Assembly (NCBI GenBank): GCA_934667845.1
Contig: CAKUMQ010000001.1
Location: 1 to 64,000, forward strand
DNA length: 64,000 nucleotides
Reading direction: 5' to 3'
Source: an uncultured Eubacteriales bacterium
Lineage (GTDB): Bacteria; Bacillota; Clostridia; Oscillospirales; Acutalibacteraceae
The position numbers and the translations under genes are program-made. The notes under the pieces were generated by a model. It had not been told where the DNA came from, searched no databases, and saw only the letters and a list, made by a program, of their open reading frames with translations. How positions within the stretch are numbered: position 1 is the first letter of the stretch; every line of letters begins with the position of its first letter. Below are positions 23,495 to 33,135 of this stretch, one piece after another.

Positions 23495-24922
23495 ATGAAA
23501 AAGAAATGGATCTTCGCGCTGTTGTCCCTTGTCCTTGTTTTGGGAGCGGGCGTTTGTCCGGCGGCTGCCGAAGAAAAGCCGCACAGCCTGCTGCTCATCG
23601 GGGATTCCAATATCGAATTCGGCCCGATCGCCAACGGCTATGCCGAAATTCTCGAATCGTCCTTCGAATCGGGCGGGTCGGGATACATACCGCTCAACGC
23701 GACCTACGTCGATCTGCCGGCATCCGGGGTCAGTCTGACCGCGGATGCCGGTTGGGTGGCAGGAGATATGAACATCAACGGTCGGCACAGCGCCGGTACC
23801 GTTTATGCGCCCAATGGACTGTGGACGGAATGCGAGACCAAAGGCGCCGTTTACACGGTGACGTGCAAGGGCAGCGGGATCGACCTGTATTATACGGCCA
23901 TGCCGGGCGGCGGCAGGTTCGGCGTGGAGCTGGACGGGGAAAACAAGGGCGAAACGGATACCGCCGCACAGAGGGCGGAGACGAGAAAGCTGTCGTTTGC
24001 CGGTCTGGACGCCGATAAAACGCATACGCTGAAGATCACGCTGGTCAGCGGCCGCGTCATTCTGACCGGCGTGGATCGTGTGCAGGGAACGGGCGCCCGT
24101 GCCGTCGTGCACAACTGGGGCAACGGCGGCGCGGATACGACCGATTTTATCCGCGTGGAGGAAAATGTGCTGCAAACCGCCGTAAAGGCGCTGAACCCGG
24201 ATGCCGTCGTCATCCTGCTCGGCACAAACGATGTGCTGTCCTCGGATGAAAAGGAGTTTGCCGACAACCTGACGGCGTTTGTTCGGCGGGTGCAGAAAGC
24301 GACGGATGCCCCGGTGATGATCATGTCCCATTTCCGCATTTTCCGGGAATACAGCGTGACAAAGGACTATCTTTCCTACAGCTACCCGGCGGTGCGTGAC
24401 CGCACGGGCTGCACCTACTGGAATATGTATGCCTGGTACGGCGACGGCGTCGCCACACTGAAGGACAGCAGCGACGGCGTGCACTGCAATGCCGCTGCGG
24501 GCAAGCGCATTGCCGCCGAGCTGTATGCGCAGGTCAGAGCCATGCGCGATCCGCAGCCGGCGACCACGGCGCCGACAAAGGCGCCCGTAAATACGACCAA
24601 GCCGGTCAACACGACGAAGCCTGCGCATACGACAAAACCTGCGGGGACGACCGCGCAGGCAGCCCCGGTCGGCACAACTGCTTCGGAGACCGGCGATACG
24701 ACCGCTGCCGACACGCCGGAAACGTCGGCGACGGAGACGGAGGAGACAAAGGCGACGGTTCCCGCCTCGGCGGAGACAAAGGCGCCGGAGACGTCGGAGC
24801 CGCAGACGGAAAAGGGCGGCTTCCCCGTCTGGGGGAGCGTGCTGATCGCTGCGGCTGTCCTGGCGGCAGGCGGCGCGGCGGCGGTGCTGATCGTCAGGAA
24901 AAAGAAAACGGACAACGGATAA
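23495..24922 (+). CDS. Surface-anchored SGNH hydrolase (putative carbohydrate esterase)
   Basis: 475 residues. Signal peptide, then an SGNH/GDSL esterase fold. The nucleophile is in LLLIGDSN (about residue 37), then HNWGNGGADT (block II), LLGTNDV (block III) and DGVHCN with the catalytic His (block V). A beta-rich insert (about 65-190) separates blocks I and II, as in CE2-type esterases. A Thr-rich linker (TTKP repeats), membrane helix and RKKK tail anchor it. Such enzymes remove acetyl or other acyl groups from polysaccharides, which would open decorated glycan to the other surface enzymes. The CE2-like assignment is inference. Confidence 0.78.
   Translation: MKKKWIFALLSLVLVLGAGVCPAAAEEKPHSLLLIGDSNIEFGPIANGYAEILESSFESGGSGYIPLNATYVDLPASGVSLTADAGWVAGDMNINGRHSAGTVYAPNGLWTECETKGAVYTVTCKGSGIDLYYTAMPGGGRFGVELDGENKGETDTAAQRAETRKLSFAGLDADKTHTLKITLVSGRVILTGVDRVQGTGARAVVHNWGNGGADTTDFIRVEENVLQTAVKALNPDAVVILLGTNDVLSSDEKEFADNLTAFVRRVQKATDAPVMIMSHFRIFREYSVTKDYLSYSYPAVRDRTGCTYWNMYAWYGDGVATLKDSSDGVHCNAAAGKRIAAELYAQVRAMRDPQPATTAPTKAPVNTTKPVNTTKPAHTTKPAGTTAQAAPVGTTASETGDTTAADTPETSATETEETKATVPASAETKAPETSEPQTEKGGFPVWGSVLIAAAVLAAGGAAAVLIVRKKKTDNG
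24565..24918 (+). repeat. Linker-anchor repeat, copy 2
   Basis: Second copy of the linker-anchor DNA present at 23104-23440. The upstream coding parts of the two genes are unrelated. Confidence 0.8.
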
Positions 24923-24949
24923 TTCCCGTGCGGAAACGGAGGAACGCGG

Positions 24950-26308
24950 ATGGCTTTTCACGGAAAACGGCGGCTTGCCGCACTGACTCTTTCGGTGGGT
25001 CTGCTTCTGGCAGGATGTGCCGGTCCCGGCGGCGAAACGGAGCCGTCCGCATCGGCGGCGGAATCGGGCGGCGTGACGGCGGCGGGGTTTAAGACCGGCG
25101 CGCGCTGGCAGCCGGACGAATTTGTGATCTCCACGCTGGTGGGGCTGCCCTACGGCGCGACGGAGACGCAGACAAAGCGGGCTGTCCGCTATCATAAGGA
25201 AGCCGGCTTCAACACGATCGAGATGGTCAACGTGTCCGCTGAGGACATGGATATGGCGCTGAGGGCATGCGGGGAATCGGGGATCAAGGTGCTTGTGGGC
25301 GATCCGGATCTCATGCCCGGATCGCAGAAAAGCGATGCCGAGATCCTTTCAAAAATGCAGAGCTACGCCGCCTATGAGGAGACGATCCGCGGATTTTTCA
25401 TCTGCGACGAGCCTGCCCACGATCCGGCGCTTTACCGGGAAATTGCCGCGTGGAGCGACCGGCTGCGGCAACTTGCGCCCACAAAGCTGATGTTTTCCAA
25501 TCTGTTTCCGAGTTACGGAAAATATACCTGGGGAAATACCCAGAACGGCTACCGCAATACCGCCTATGCGCGGTATGCGGACGAGTTTTTTGCCGCGACC
25601 GACCCGGATGTGCTCTCGGTAGACTACTATGTGTTTGCCTTTTCCACTGCCTGTGAGGCGGATCTGGACCGCAACAGCCTGTGGCGGGACTGGGGTTATT
25701 TCCGGCGGCGCAGCATAGAGACCGGCAAGCCCTTCTGGTGCTATATTCAGTCGCTCGGCGAATTTGCCGCCGCAAAACGGATCGGCAATATGACGGGCGA
25801 GCGCATCGCCGTGCAGGTGAATGCCGCCGTGGCTTACGGTGCCAAGGGCATCAGCTACTACAATTCGCTGTGTACGCTGATCGACGAGCGCGCCTATAAA
25901 ACGGAGCTGTATGAGGCGATACAGGCGGTCAACCGCGGCGTGGCGACCTACGGCAATATCCTGCTTGACAAGACCTATGACGAGCTTTACCATACCGCCG
26001 TTCCCGAAGCGCTCAACGAGCCGTATTTCGCGGACGATCTGAAAAACAGCCGCCGTTTTGTCTCTCTGCCCGACGGGGCGCTGGTGTCCACCTTTACGGG
26101 GGATGCGGGCGAGGTGTACATGATGGTGGTCAACCGCAGCTATACGCGTGAATTGAGCGGAACCGCCGTTTTAAAGACCGCCGCCGATGTGGCGGTGATC
26201 TCGCCGGAGACGGGGGCGGAAACGCCGGTCGGAAGCCGGACGGATACGCTGGATGTGAGCCTGACCAAGGGCGGTGCGGCGCTGTATGTGCTGCGGCCGT
26301 GCACATGA
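24950..26308 (+). CDS. Secreted lipoprotein, putative TIM-barrel glycosidase-like
   Basis: 452 residues. Lipoprotein signal with LLLAGC lipobox. The mature part matches the 19392-20876 protein over its length: AGFNTIEMVN, GFFICDEPAHD, FPSYGKYTWGN, LSVDYYVF and the final MVVNRSYTRELSG domain. It lacks the long Thr-rich linker. Acidic residues of the DEP segment are conserved in all three paralogues in this window. GGAGG precedes the ATG. Enzyme activity is not proven; a cell-surface glycoside hydrolase is the simplest reading. Confidence 0.7.
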   Translation: MAFHGKRRLAALTLSVGLLLAGCAGPGGETEPSASAAESGGVTAAGFKTGARWQPDEFVISTLVGLPYGATETQTKRAVRYHKEAGFNTIEMVNVSAEDMDMALRACGESGIKVLVGDPDLMPGSQKSDAEILSKMQSYAAYEETIRGFFICDEPAHDPALYREIAAWSDRLRQLAPTKLMFSNLFPSYGKYTWGNTQNGYRNTAYARYADEFFAATDPDVLSVDYYVFAFSTACEADLDRNSLWRDWGYFRRRSIETGKPFWCYIQSLGEFAAAKRIGNMTGERIAVQVNAAVAYGAKGISYYNSLCTLIDERAYKTELYEAIQAVNRGVATYGNILLDKTYDELYHTAVPEALNEPYFADDLKNSRRFVSLPDGALVSTFTGDAGEVYMMVVNRSYTRELSGTAVLKTAADVAVISPETGAETPVGSRTDTLDVSLTKGGAALYVLRPCT

Positions 26309-26324
26309 GAAAGAAGGTTTGTGG

Positions 26325-29135
26325 ATGAGCGCAAGAAGATGGCTGGCGGCATTTTCCGCCTGCCTTTGCCTGCTCGGCGGGATTCCCGCCGCTGCCGCTT
26401 CTGCGGCAGCGGAAAACGGGACGGCTGCGGGCGGCACCTATGCCGACTATCAGAAGCGCTATGCCGACGCCGCGCATCCCGGGACGGAGATCTGTGTGGC
26501 GGGCGGCACGGGACAGGCATCCGATCCGGCGGCGGTCACGGCGCCGACCGCCTTTGCCGGGCGGGAAAATACGCTGAAATGGGAAAAGGCATCCGGTGCC
26601 GTGACCTGGACGTTTACTGTGGAGCAGGCGGGGCTGTACAGCCTGGAGCTGACCTATTATCCGCTTGAGGGAAAAGGGCAGAAGCCGGAGTACACCCTCG
26701 CGATCAACGGTGCGGTGCCGTTTTCCGGCGCGGCGGGCGTGACGCTCGACCGCTGCTGGCAGGACGGGCTGTCCGAAGCGGAAGCCTTTGAACAGGATGT
26801 GCAGGGCAACGAGATCGCGCCGGAGCCGGTCGAGCAGGCGAAGTGGATGACCAAAACGCTTGCCGATCCGGAGGGGCTGTATACCGAGCCGTACCGGTTT
26901 TATTTCGGCAGCGGGAGCAACACCGTCACACTGACCTGTGTGCGGGAGCAGATCGCCGTGGGGCAGCTGCGGCTGTATCAGCCGGAGGAGCCGCCCGCCT
27001 ATACGGCGCCGAGCGGAACGGACGGCGCGCCGTCCGGTTATATCTTCCATATTCAGGCGGAGCGGCCGTCGGCGGTCTCGGATTCCTCGCTGCGCCCTTA
27101 TGCCGACAAAAGCGATCCCGCCAACGAGCCGTTTGACGCCGTGGCGGACCGACTGAACAGCTTCGGCGGCAGCGACTGGTCAACGGCGGGGCAGTGGGCG
27201 GAATGGACGTTTACCGTTCCGGCGGACGGCTATTATCAGCTGACGTTCCGGTATCGGCAGAATGCCGTGCGCGGGCTGTTCACCTCCCGCCGCATTACCG
27301 TGGACGGGGCAGTGCCGTATGCGGAAATGGAGGCGGTGCCGTTTCGGTATACAAACGGGTGGTCGCTGATGACGCTCGGCGGCGACGAGCCGATCCGGCT
27401 GTATCTGACGGCGGGACAGACGCACACCCTGCGGCTTGAGGTCACGCTCGGCGAAAGCGCGCCGATCCTGCGCGAGCTGCAGGACTGCCGCCAAAAGCTC
27501 AATGCCTACTACCGCCGCATCGTGATGATCACCGGCACAAATCCCGACCGGTACCGGGATTATCAGCTCACGCGGGAGATCCCCGAGCTGATGGACACGT
27601 TTCGCGAGCTGTCGGCGCGTCTGCGCGGACAGGCGCAGAAATGGGAGAGCCTGTCCGGCTTTTCGGGCAGCGAGGCGGTGCTGCTGTACCGGATCGCCGA
27701 GCAGCTGGACAGCTTCCGCGACGCGCCGTATTCCATCCCCGAGCGGCTGTCCAACCTGCGCGAAAATATCGCGGGGATGGCGTCCTGGCTGACCGAACGG
27801 CAGAGCCAGCCGCTGGAGCTGGACTATGTGGCGGTGATGGCGGCGGATGCCAAGCCGCCCGCGGCGTCCGCCGGCTTTTTCCGCAAGCTGTGGGCGGGCG
27901 TGCAGGCGTTTCTCGCGTCATTTTTCACGGATTATACCCACATCGGCAGCGCGGACGGCGACGCCCTTGAGGTGTGGATGGGCACCGGCAGCGATCAGAT
28001 GGCGGTTCTGCGCCGCCTGATCGACCGCGATTTTACGCCGAAGCAGGCGGTGCCGGTGGAGCTGAAGCTGGTCTCGTCAACATTACTGCTGCAGGCGATC
28101 ATGGCGGGGGTCGGTCCGGATGTGGCGCTGAATGTGGAGCGCACGCAGCCGGTGAATCTGGCGCTGCGCGGCGCATTGGAGCCGCTGGACGGCTACGCGG
28201 GCTTTTCGTCTCTGCCGTCGCGCTTTATTTCGACGGCTTTCGATCCGTATACGCTGGAGGGACATGTATATGCCCTGCCGGAGACGCAGGCGTTTCCGAT
28301 GCTGTTCTACCGCAAGGATATTTTAGAGGAGCTGTCGGCTGAGGTGCCGCAGACATGGGAGGATATCTATCGTTTGGCGCCGATCCTGCAGCGGCACCAT
28401 ATGGAGATCGGTCTGCCGACAGAGGCGTATACGATGCTGCTGCTCCAGCACGGCGGGCAGATGTATAACGCGGAAAAGACCGCGCTTGCTCTGACGGAGG
28501 ATGTCTCCGTGTCGGCGTTTGAGGAATGGGTCGAATTTTATACGCAGTATACCTTCTCCCTGTTTAAAGATGACTACAACCGTTTCCGCACCGGCGAAAT
28601 GCCGCTGACCATCATGAGCTACACATTTTACTGCCAGCTTGCCATTGCCGCCCCGGAGATCCGCGGGCTGTGGGGCATGGCGGAGGTGCCGGGCGTGCGG
28701 CGTGCCGACGGTACGATAGATCGCACGGTCAGCGCCCTGTCGACCGGCACGGCGGCTGTGCTGCTTTCGGACAGTCGGAAGAAGACCGAGGGCTTTGCGT
28801 TTCTGGACTGGTGGACCTCCGACGATGTCCAGGCGGCGTTCGGGCGCGAGGTCGAGGCGGTCGTCGGCACGGCTGCCCGCTATGCGTCGGCAAATCAGGC
28901 GGCGGTCAGCCGTCTGCCGTGGAGCGACGCCGAGTGGAACATACTGCACGCACAGTGGAAAAATGTGCGGGATCTGCCCGAGGTGCCGGGCGGCTATTAC
29001 GTTACGCGCAATATTGACAATGCTTTTCGCGCCTGCGTCTACCGGGGGGAGAACCCGCGGGAGATGCTGCTGAAATGGACGGCGGAGACCAATAAAGAGA
29101 TCTCGCGCAAGAGAAGAGAGTACGGGCTTACATGA
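26325..29135 (+). CDS. Large extracellular solute-binding protein with N-terminal binding modules
   Basis: 936 residues, about twice the size of an ordinary sugar-binding protein. Signal peptide (ends near AAAASA), two CBM35-like beta-sandwich modules (about 45-205 and 245-380; WTFTVEQAGLYSLELTYYP and WTFTVPADGYYQLTFRYRQ), a helical linker (about 385-500), and a family-1 sugar-binding-protein fold (about 535-936; ADGDALEVWMGTGSDQ, ALNVERTQPVN, PMLFYRKDIL). There is no lipobox. It is followed by two permease genes after 31 bp. It would capture an oligosaccharide and pass it to the importer. Confidence 0.82.
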   Translation: MSARRWLAAFSACLCLLGGIPAAAASAAAENGTAAGGTYADYQKRYADAAHPGTEICVAGGTGQASDPAAVTAPTAFAGRENTLKWEKASGAVTWTFTVEQAGLYSLELTYYPLEGKGQKPEYTLAINGAVPFSGAAGVTLDRCWQDGLSEAEAFEQDVQGNEIAPEPVEQAKWMTKTLADPEGLYTEPYRFYFGSGSNTVTLTCVREQIAVGQLRLYQPEEPPAYTAPSGTDGAPSGYIFHIQAERPSAVSDSSLRPYADKSDPANEPFDAVADRLNSFGGSDWSTAGQWAEWTFTVPADGYYQLTFRYRQNAVRGLFTSRRITVDGAVPYAEMEAVPFRYTNGWSLMTLGGDEPIRLYLTAGQTHTLRLEVTLGESAPILRELQDCRQKLNAYYRRIVMITGTNPDRYRDYQLTREIPELMDTFRELSARLRGQAQKWESLSGFSGSEAVLLYRIAEQLDSFRDAPYSIPERLSNLRENIAGMASWLTERQSQPLELDYVAVMAADAKPPAASAGFFRKLWAGVQAFLASFFTDYTHIGSADGDALEVWMGTGSDQMAVLRRLIDRDFTPKQAVPVELKLVSSTLLLQAIMAGVGPDVALNVERTQPVNLALRGALEPLDGYAGFSSLPSRFISTAFDPYTLEGHVYALPETQAFPMLFYRKDILEELSAEVPQTWEDIYRLAPILQRHHMEIGLPTEAYTMLLLQHGGQMYNAEKTALALTEDVSVSAFEEWVEFYTQYTFSLFKDDYNRFRTGEMPLTIMSYTFYCQLAIAAPEIRGLWGMAEVPGVRRADGTIDRTVSALSTGTAAVLLSDSRKKTEGFAFLDWWTSDDVQAAFGREVEAVVGTAARYASANQAAVSRLPWSDAEWNILHAQWKNVRDLPEVPGGYYVTRNIDNAFRACVYRGENPREMLLKWTAETNKEISRKRREYGLT

Positions 29136-29166
29136 GGCCGCTCCCCGGAAAGGACGGATCATATCC

Positions 29167-30084
29167 ATGAGGGCAAAATTACAACAGCCGCGCCGGGATA
29201 CATGGCGGCGGATCCGGCAGAATCGCCAGCACTATCTGCTGATGCTGCCGTTTCTGCTGACGTTTTTCCTGTTTACGCTGCTGCCGGTGCTGCTGTCGAT
29301 GATACTGAGCTTTACCAACTACGATATGCTCTCCGTCCCGCGGTTTGTGGGATGGGAAAACTTCCGCCGTCTGTTTTTTGACGACGAGGTGTTCTGGATC
29401 GCCGTGAAAAATACGCTGATCTTCGCCGTATTCACCGGCCCGATCAGCTATGTGCTGTGCTTCGGCTTTGCGTGGCTCATCAACGAGCTGGGCACAAAGC
29501 TGCGCACCGTCTGCACCACGGTATTCTATGCGCCCGCGCTGTCGGGACAGGCATATGTGGTCTTTCTGTATCTGTTCAGCTCCGATCAGTACGGCATCAT
29601 CAACGGCGTGCTGATGAACATGGGCATTCTGAAGGAGCCGGTCGCCTGGCTGAGCGACCCGGCGTACAATATGACCGTGCTGATCATCGTGCAGCTCTGG
29701 CTGAGCCTCGGCACCGGCTTTCTGGCGTTTATCGCCGGATTGCAGGGAATCGACACAAGCCTGTATGAGGCGGCGAGCATCGACGGGATCCGCAACCGGT
29801 TTCAGGAGCTGTGGCATATCACGCTGCCCTCCATGGTGCCGCAGCTTTTGTTCGGCGCTGTGATGCAGATCATCTCCTCCTTTTCCATGGCGGACGTGTC
29901 TATGCGGCTGGCGGGTTTCCCCAGCGTGGAGTATTCGGCGGAGACGATCGTGACGCACATCATCGATTACAGCACGCTGCGCTATGAAATGGGCTACGCC
30001 TCGGCGATGGCGAGCGTACTGTTTGTGATGATGCTCGTCTCCCACCGGCTGGTGACAAAGCTGCTGCAGGGCGTCGGCCATTGA
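29167..30084 (+). CDS. Sugar ABC transporter permease (LacF/UgpA type)
   Basis: 305 residues, six predicted membrane segments starting with HYLLMLPFLLTFFLFTLLPV. The cytoplasmic loop that docks on the ATPase is present (LYEAASIDGIRNRFQELWHITLP). Partner of the next permease and of the binding protein upstream. No ATPase gene is in the operon. Confidence 0.93.
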   Translation: MRAKLQQPRRDTWRRIRQNRQHYLLMLPFLLTFFLFTLLPVLLSMILSFTNYDMLSVPRFVGWENFRRLFFDDEVFWIAVKNTLIFAVFTGPISYVLCFGFAWLINELGTKLRTVCTTVFYAPALSGQAYVVFLYLFSSDQYGIINGVLMNMGILKEPVAWLSDPAYNMTVLIIVQLWLSLGTGFLAFIAGLQGIDTSLYEAASIDGIRNRFQELWHITLPSMVPQLLFGAVMQIISSFSMADVSMRLAGFPSVEYSAETIVTHIIDYSTLRYEMGYASAMASVLFVMMLVSHRLVTKLLQGVGH

Positions 30085-30106
30085 CGGAGAAGGGAGGACA
30101 GAGTCT

Positions 30107-30973
30107 GTGATGCACTTGAAATACCGGCGGTCGCTGATGAACCGTTCACGGCTGGGAAACGTGATGGTGTGGATCGTTCTGATCGTGGCGGGACTGTTTA
30201 TGTCCGTGCCGCTGATCTATGCCGTGACGGCGTCGCTCAAGCCGTTTGAGGAGATATTCCTCTTTCCGCCGAAGCTGTATGTGATCAATCCCACATGGGA
30301 CAACTATACCGCGCTGTTTTCCCTGACGGGGGAGCTGACGGTGCCGTTTTCGCGGTATCTGTTCAACAGCTTCTTTATTGCCGTGGCGACGACCGTGATC
30401 CAGATCATTTTCGCCTCCATGGCGGCATATCCGCTTGCCAAAGGGGATTTTCCGGGAAAAAACATCATTTTCAACGTGATCGTGTTTTCGCTCATGTTTG
30501 TGTCGCAGGTGACGTTTATGCCGCAGTATATCCTGATGGCGAAGCTGCAGCTGCTCAACACCTGGTGGTCGCTTCTGCTGCCGACGGTCGGCTCCTCCAT
30601 GGGGCTGTTTTTGATGAAGCAGTTTATGGAGCAGATCCCCTATGCCATTATTGAATCCGCCCGTTTAGACGGCGCGGGCGAGGGGCGGATCGTGTTTTCG
30701 CTGGTGTTTCCGAACGTCAAGCCCGCATGGCTGACGCTGGCGATCTTTACGTTTCAGGGCATGTGGAACACCACCGGCTCCTCGTATCTGTTTGACGAGG
30801 ATATCAAGCTGCTGCCGACGGCTCTGGCGCAGATCACGCAGAGCAACGCGACCGCGCGCATGGGTGTCGGGATGGCGACGACGGTGATCCTGATGATCCC
30901 GCCGATCCTCTTTTTCATTCTGTCGCAGAGCAACGTCGTGAAAACAATGGCATTTGCCGGTATAAAGGAATGA
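30107..30973 (+). CDS. Carbohydrate ABC transporter permease (LacG/UgpE type)
   Basis: 288 residues, six membrane segments. The ATPase-contact loop reads IIESARLDGAGEGRIVFSLVFPNVKP, with the usual ESA-LDGA core. A GTG start at 30107 or the adjacent ATG at 30110 are both possible after GGGAGGA. Its stop overlaps the next start. It pairs with the LacF-type permease to form the channel. Confidence 0.92.
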   Translation: MMHLKYRRSLMNRSRLGNVMVWIVLIVAGLFMSVPLIYAVTASLKPFEEIFLFPPKLYVINPTWDNYTALFSLTGELTVPFSRYLFNSFFIAVATTVIQIIFASMAAYPLAKGDFPGKNIIFNVIVFSLMFVSQVTFMPQYILMAKLQLLNTWWSLLLPTVGSSMGLFLMKQFMEQIPYAIIESARLDGAGEGRIVFSLVFPNVKPAWLTLAIFTFQGMWNTTGSSYLFDEDIKLLPTALAQITQSNATARMGVGMATTVILMIPPILFFILSQSNVVKTMAFAGIKE

Positions 30974-33114
30974 GGCCGATGAACAGACGAAGAAAGGCGT
31001 GTCGGGCTGCCGCCGTATGCGCGGCGGTGCTGCTGCTCATACCGTCCGGCAGGGCAGCCGGCGAGCAGGTGTATCCGACCTACACCTATGATTACCGGGG
31101 GGAGGCGCTGGAGTCGCCGGCGCTGTATCAGCCCGTGGATATGCGGCTGGGTGCGGATATGCAGACCACGCCGCTGAAGGAGCCGCAGGATCTGTTTGTT
31201 GAGGAGCAGTCCGGGCGTGTCTATGTGTCCGATACCGGCAACAACCGCGTACTGGTGCTGGACAGCGAGCTGACGCTGATCCGCGAGATCCGCACGCTGG
31301 AGATCCCGGAGGCGCTGATCAAAGGGGAATCGGAGGACGGGCTGTATGCCGCCGCCTTTTCCCATCCGAACGGGCTGTATGCCACGGCGGACGGCACGGT
31401 GTATATCGCGGATACCGACAACCACCGCATCGTGGTCTGTGACGAGAACGGGCGGGTCAGCCGCCTGATCGGCAGCCCGGCGGGGGATATCCGCTTTACC
31501 GGCATCGACTTTCTGCCGACCCGGCTGACCGCGGACGGCAGCGGCTATCTGTATGTGCTCTGCCGCGGCGTATACCACGGCGCCATCGTCGTGACGCCCG
31601 AGGGCGAATTTGAGGGGTATTTCGGCGCGAACGAGACCGAGGTCACGTTTGAACTGCTGATGGATTATATGTGGAAGCGGTTTTTGTCGGCTGAGCAGCG
31701 GGAGCAGCTCACCAACTATGTCCCGGTGGAATTTTCCGGTCTGGACATGGATGAAAACGGCTTTCTCTACACCTGCACGATGATCTCCCGCACGGGGGAA
31801 AACCACATCAAAAAGTTCAATTTTGCCGGCACGAACGTGCTGTCCGGCAATCCGCTGATCCGGGCGGACTATGCCGCGCGCTACGGTGACCCCGAGACCG
31901 TGAGCTACGGCGGGACGACGGTGCAGACCCGGTTTACCGATGTGTGCTGCGCCGACGGTATGATCTACGCGCTGGACCTCCAGCGCGGGCGGCTGTTCTG
32001 GTACGACCCGGAGGGGCGGCTGCTCGGCGCGTTCGGCGGTCTGGGCGCGCAGACGGGAACATTTGAGACTCCGGCTGCCGTGGACACCCAGGGCGAGCAG
32101 CTGCTCGTGCTGGATGCCGGAAAGGGCGGCATCGTGCGGTTTGCCCCGACCGATTACGGCCGCCTGCTGAAAAAGGCGGACAAAAAGCTGGTCGCGGGCC
32201 GCTATGCCGAGGCGAAGGAGGACTGGGCGCAGCTTCTGCGGCTGGATAACCGCAGCCAGCTCGCCCTGATCGGCATGGGCAAGGCACTGGCTGAGGAGGG
32301 CGACAGCGAGGGCGCGCTGCGCTGCTTTGAAAAGGGGCAGGATCGGGCGTCCTATGCCGAGGCGTTCAAGACGCTGCGGGATGAGCGCCTGAAGCAGTCG
32401 CTCCCGTTTCTGGCAGTCGGTCTGGCGGTCCTCTGCGCGGCGCTCTGGCTTTGGCGGCGGAAGAGAAAAACGCCTGCGGCTCCCCGCTTTCGGCGGCTGT
32501 CCCGCCTGCGCTTTACGCTGTGCCACCCGATAAAAGGGTTTACACAGTGCTGCGAGGAGCGGACAGCTTCCGCCGGGATCGGTCTGCTGATCGCGTGTAT
32601 CGGCTTTGCGGCGCTCGTCGTCAAGCGGCAGTTTACCGGCTTCTCCTTCAACGAGGAGGATCCGCTCGGGATCAACATCCTGTTTTTGCTGGCGCAGTCG
32701 GTGCTGCTGCTGATCGGCTGGTCGGCAGCCAACTGGTCGGTGACGACGCTGCTGGACGGCAAGGGGCGGTTTAAACAGATCTTCTATATCAGCGCGGTAT
32801 CGGCTGTTCCGTATATCGCCGCGCTGTATCTGTACACGCTGATGAGCAACTGCTTTGTGCCGTCGGAGGGGCTGTTCATGACGGCGGTGCTGCTGATCGG
32901 CGGGCTGTGGAGCTTCGCGCTGCTGTGGTGCGGGCTGTCCGTGGTGCATGAATACAGCTTTTCCAAAACGCTCGGCAGCATATTGCTGACCGTGCTGGCG
33001 CTGCTGATCGTGCTGTTCATTCTGGTGCTGTTTTTCAGCCTGATGCAGCAGACGCTGCAATTTGTGCTGGATATTTATAACGAGCTGTCTTTCCGGCAGA
33101 TCACGACCGGCTGA
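30970..33114 (+). CDS. NHL-repeat, TPR and Yip1-like membrane protein
   Basis: 714 residues. A signal peptide is followed by a beta-propeller of NHL-type repeats (about 45-400; GRVYVSDTGNNRVLVLD and GTVYIADTDNHRIVV). Next comes a tetratricopeptide segment (about 410-465; GRYAEAKEDW and ALRCFEKGQ), a membrane helix (about 478-500) and a Yip1-like domain with five or so helices to the end. The propeller would face outward and the Yip1-like part lies in the membrane. It overlaps the permease gene by 4 bp. An ATG at 30979 has a better AAGGA spacing. Its role is unknown; the position inside a transporter block suggests assembly, sensing or gating. Confidence 0.72.
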   Translation: MRPMNRRRKACRAAAVCAAVLLLIPSGRAAGEQVYPTYTYDYRGEALESPALYQPVDMRLGADMQTTPLKEPQDLFVEEQSGRVYVSDTGNNRVLVLDSELTLIREIRTLEIPEALIKGESEDGLYAAAFSHPNGLYATADGTVYIADTDNHRIVVCDENGRVSRLIGSPAGDIRFTGIDFLPTRLTADGSGYLYVLCRGVYHGAIVVTPEGEFEGYFGANETEVTFELLMDYMWKRFLSAEQREQLTNYVPVEFSGLDMDENGFLYTCTMISRTGENHIKKFNFAGTNVLSGNPLIRADYAARYGDPETVSYGGTTVQTRFTDVCCADGMIYALDLQRGRLFWYDPEGRLLGAFGGLGAQTGTFETPAAVDTQGEQLLVLDAGKGGIVRFAPTDYGRLLKKADKKLVAGRYAEAKEDWAQLLRLDNRSQLALIGMGKALAEEGDSEGALRCFEKGQDRASYAEAFKTLRDERLKQSLPFLAVGLAVLCAALWLWRRKRKTPAAPRFRRLSRLRFTLCHPIKGFTQCCEERTASAGIGLLIACIGFAALVVKRQFTGFSFNEEDPLGINILFLLAQSVLLLIGWSAANWSVTTLLDGKGRFKQIFYISAVSAVPYIAALYLYTLMSNCFVPSEGLFMTAVLLIGGLWSFALLWCGLSVVHEYSFSKTLGSILLTVLALLIVLFILVLFFSLMQQTLQFVLDIYNELSFRQITTG

Positions 33115-33135
33115 GGAGAAAGGAGTGCTGTGAAT

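Noticed and set aside
20881..23634. Very long open frame (917 codons) on the minus strand across the surface-protein genes
   Set aside because: It is a shadow of GC-rich coding on the plus strand. The predicted product is Arg/His/Gly-rich with no domain, and no start signal is seen. The same applies to long minus-strand frames at 4520-6448, 7748-9736, 30754-33147, 34336-36423 and 42471-44240.
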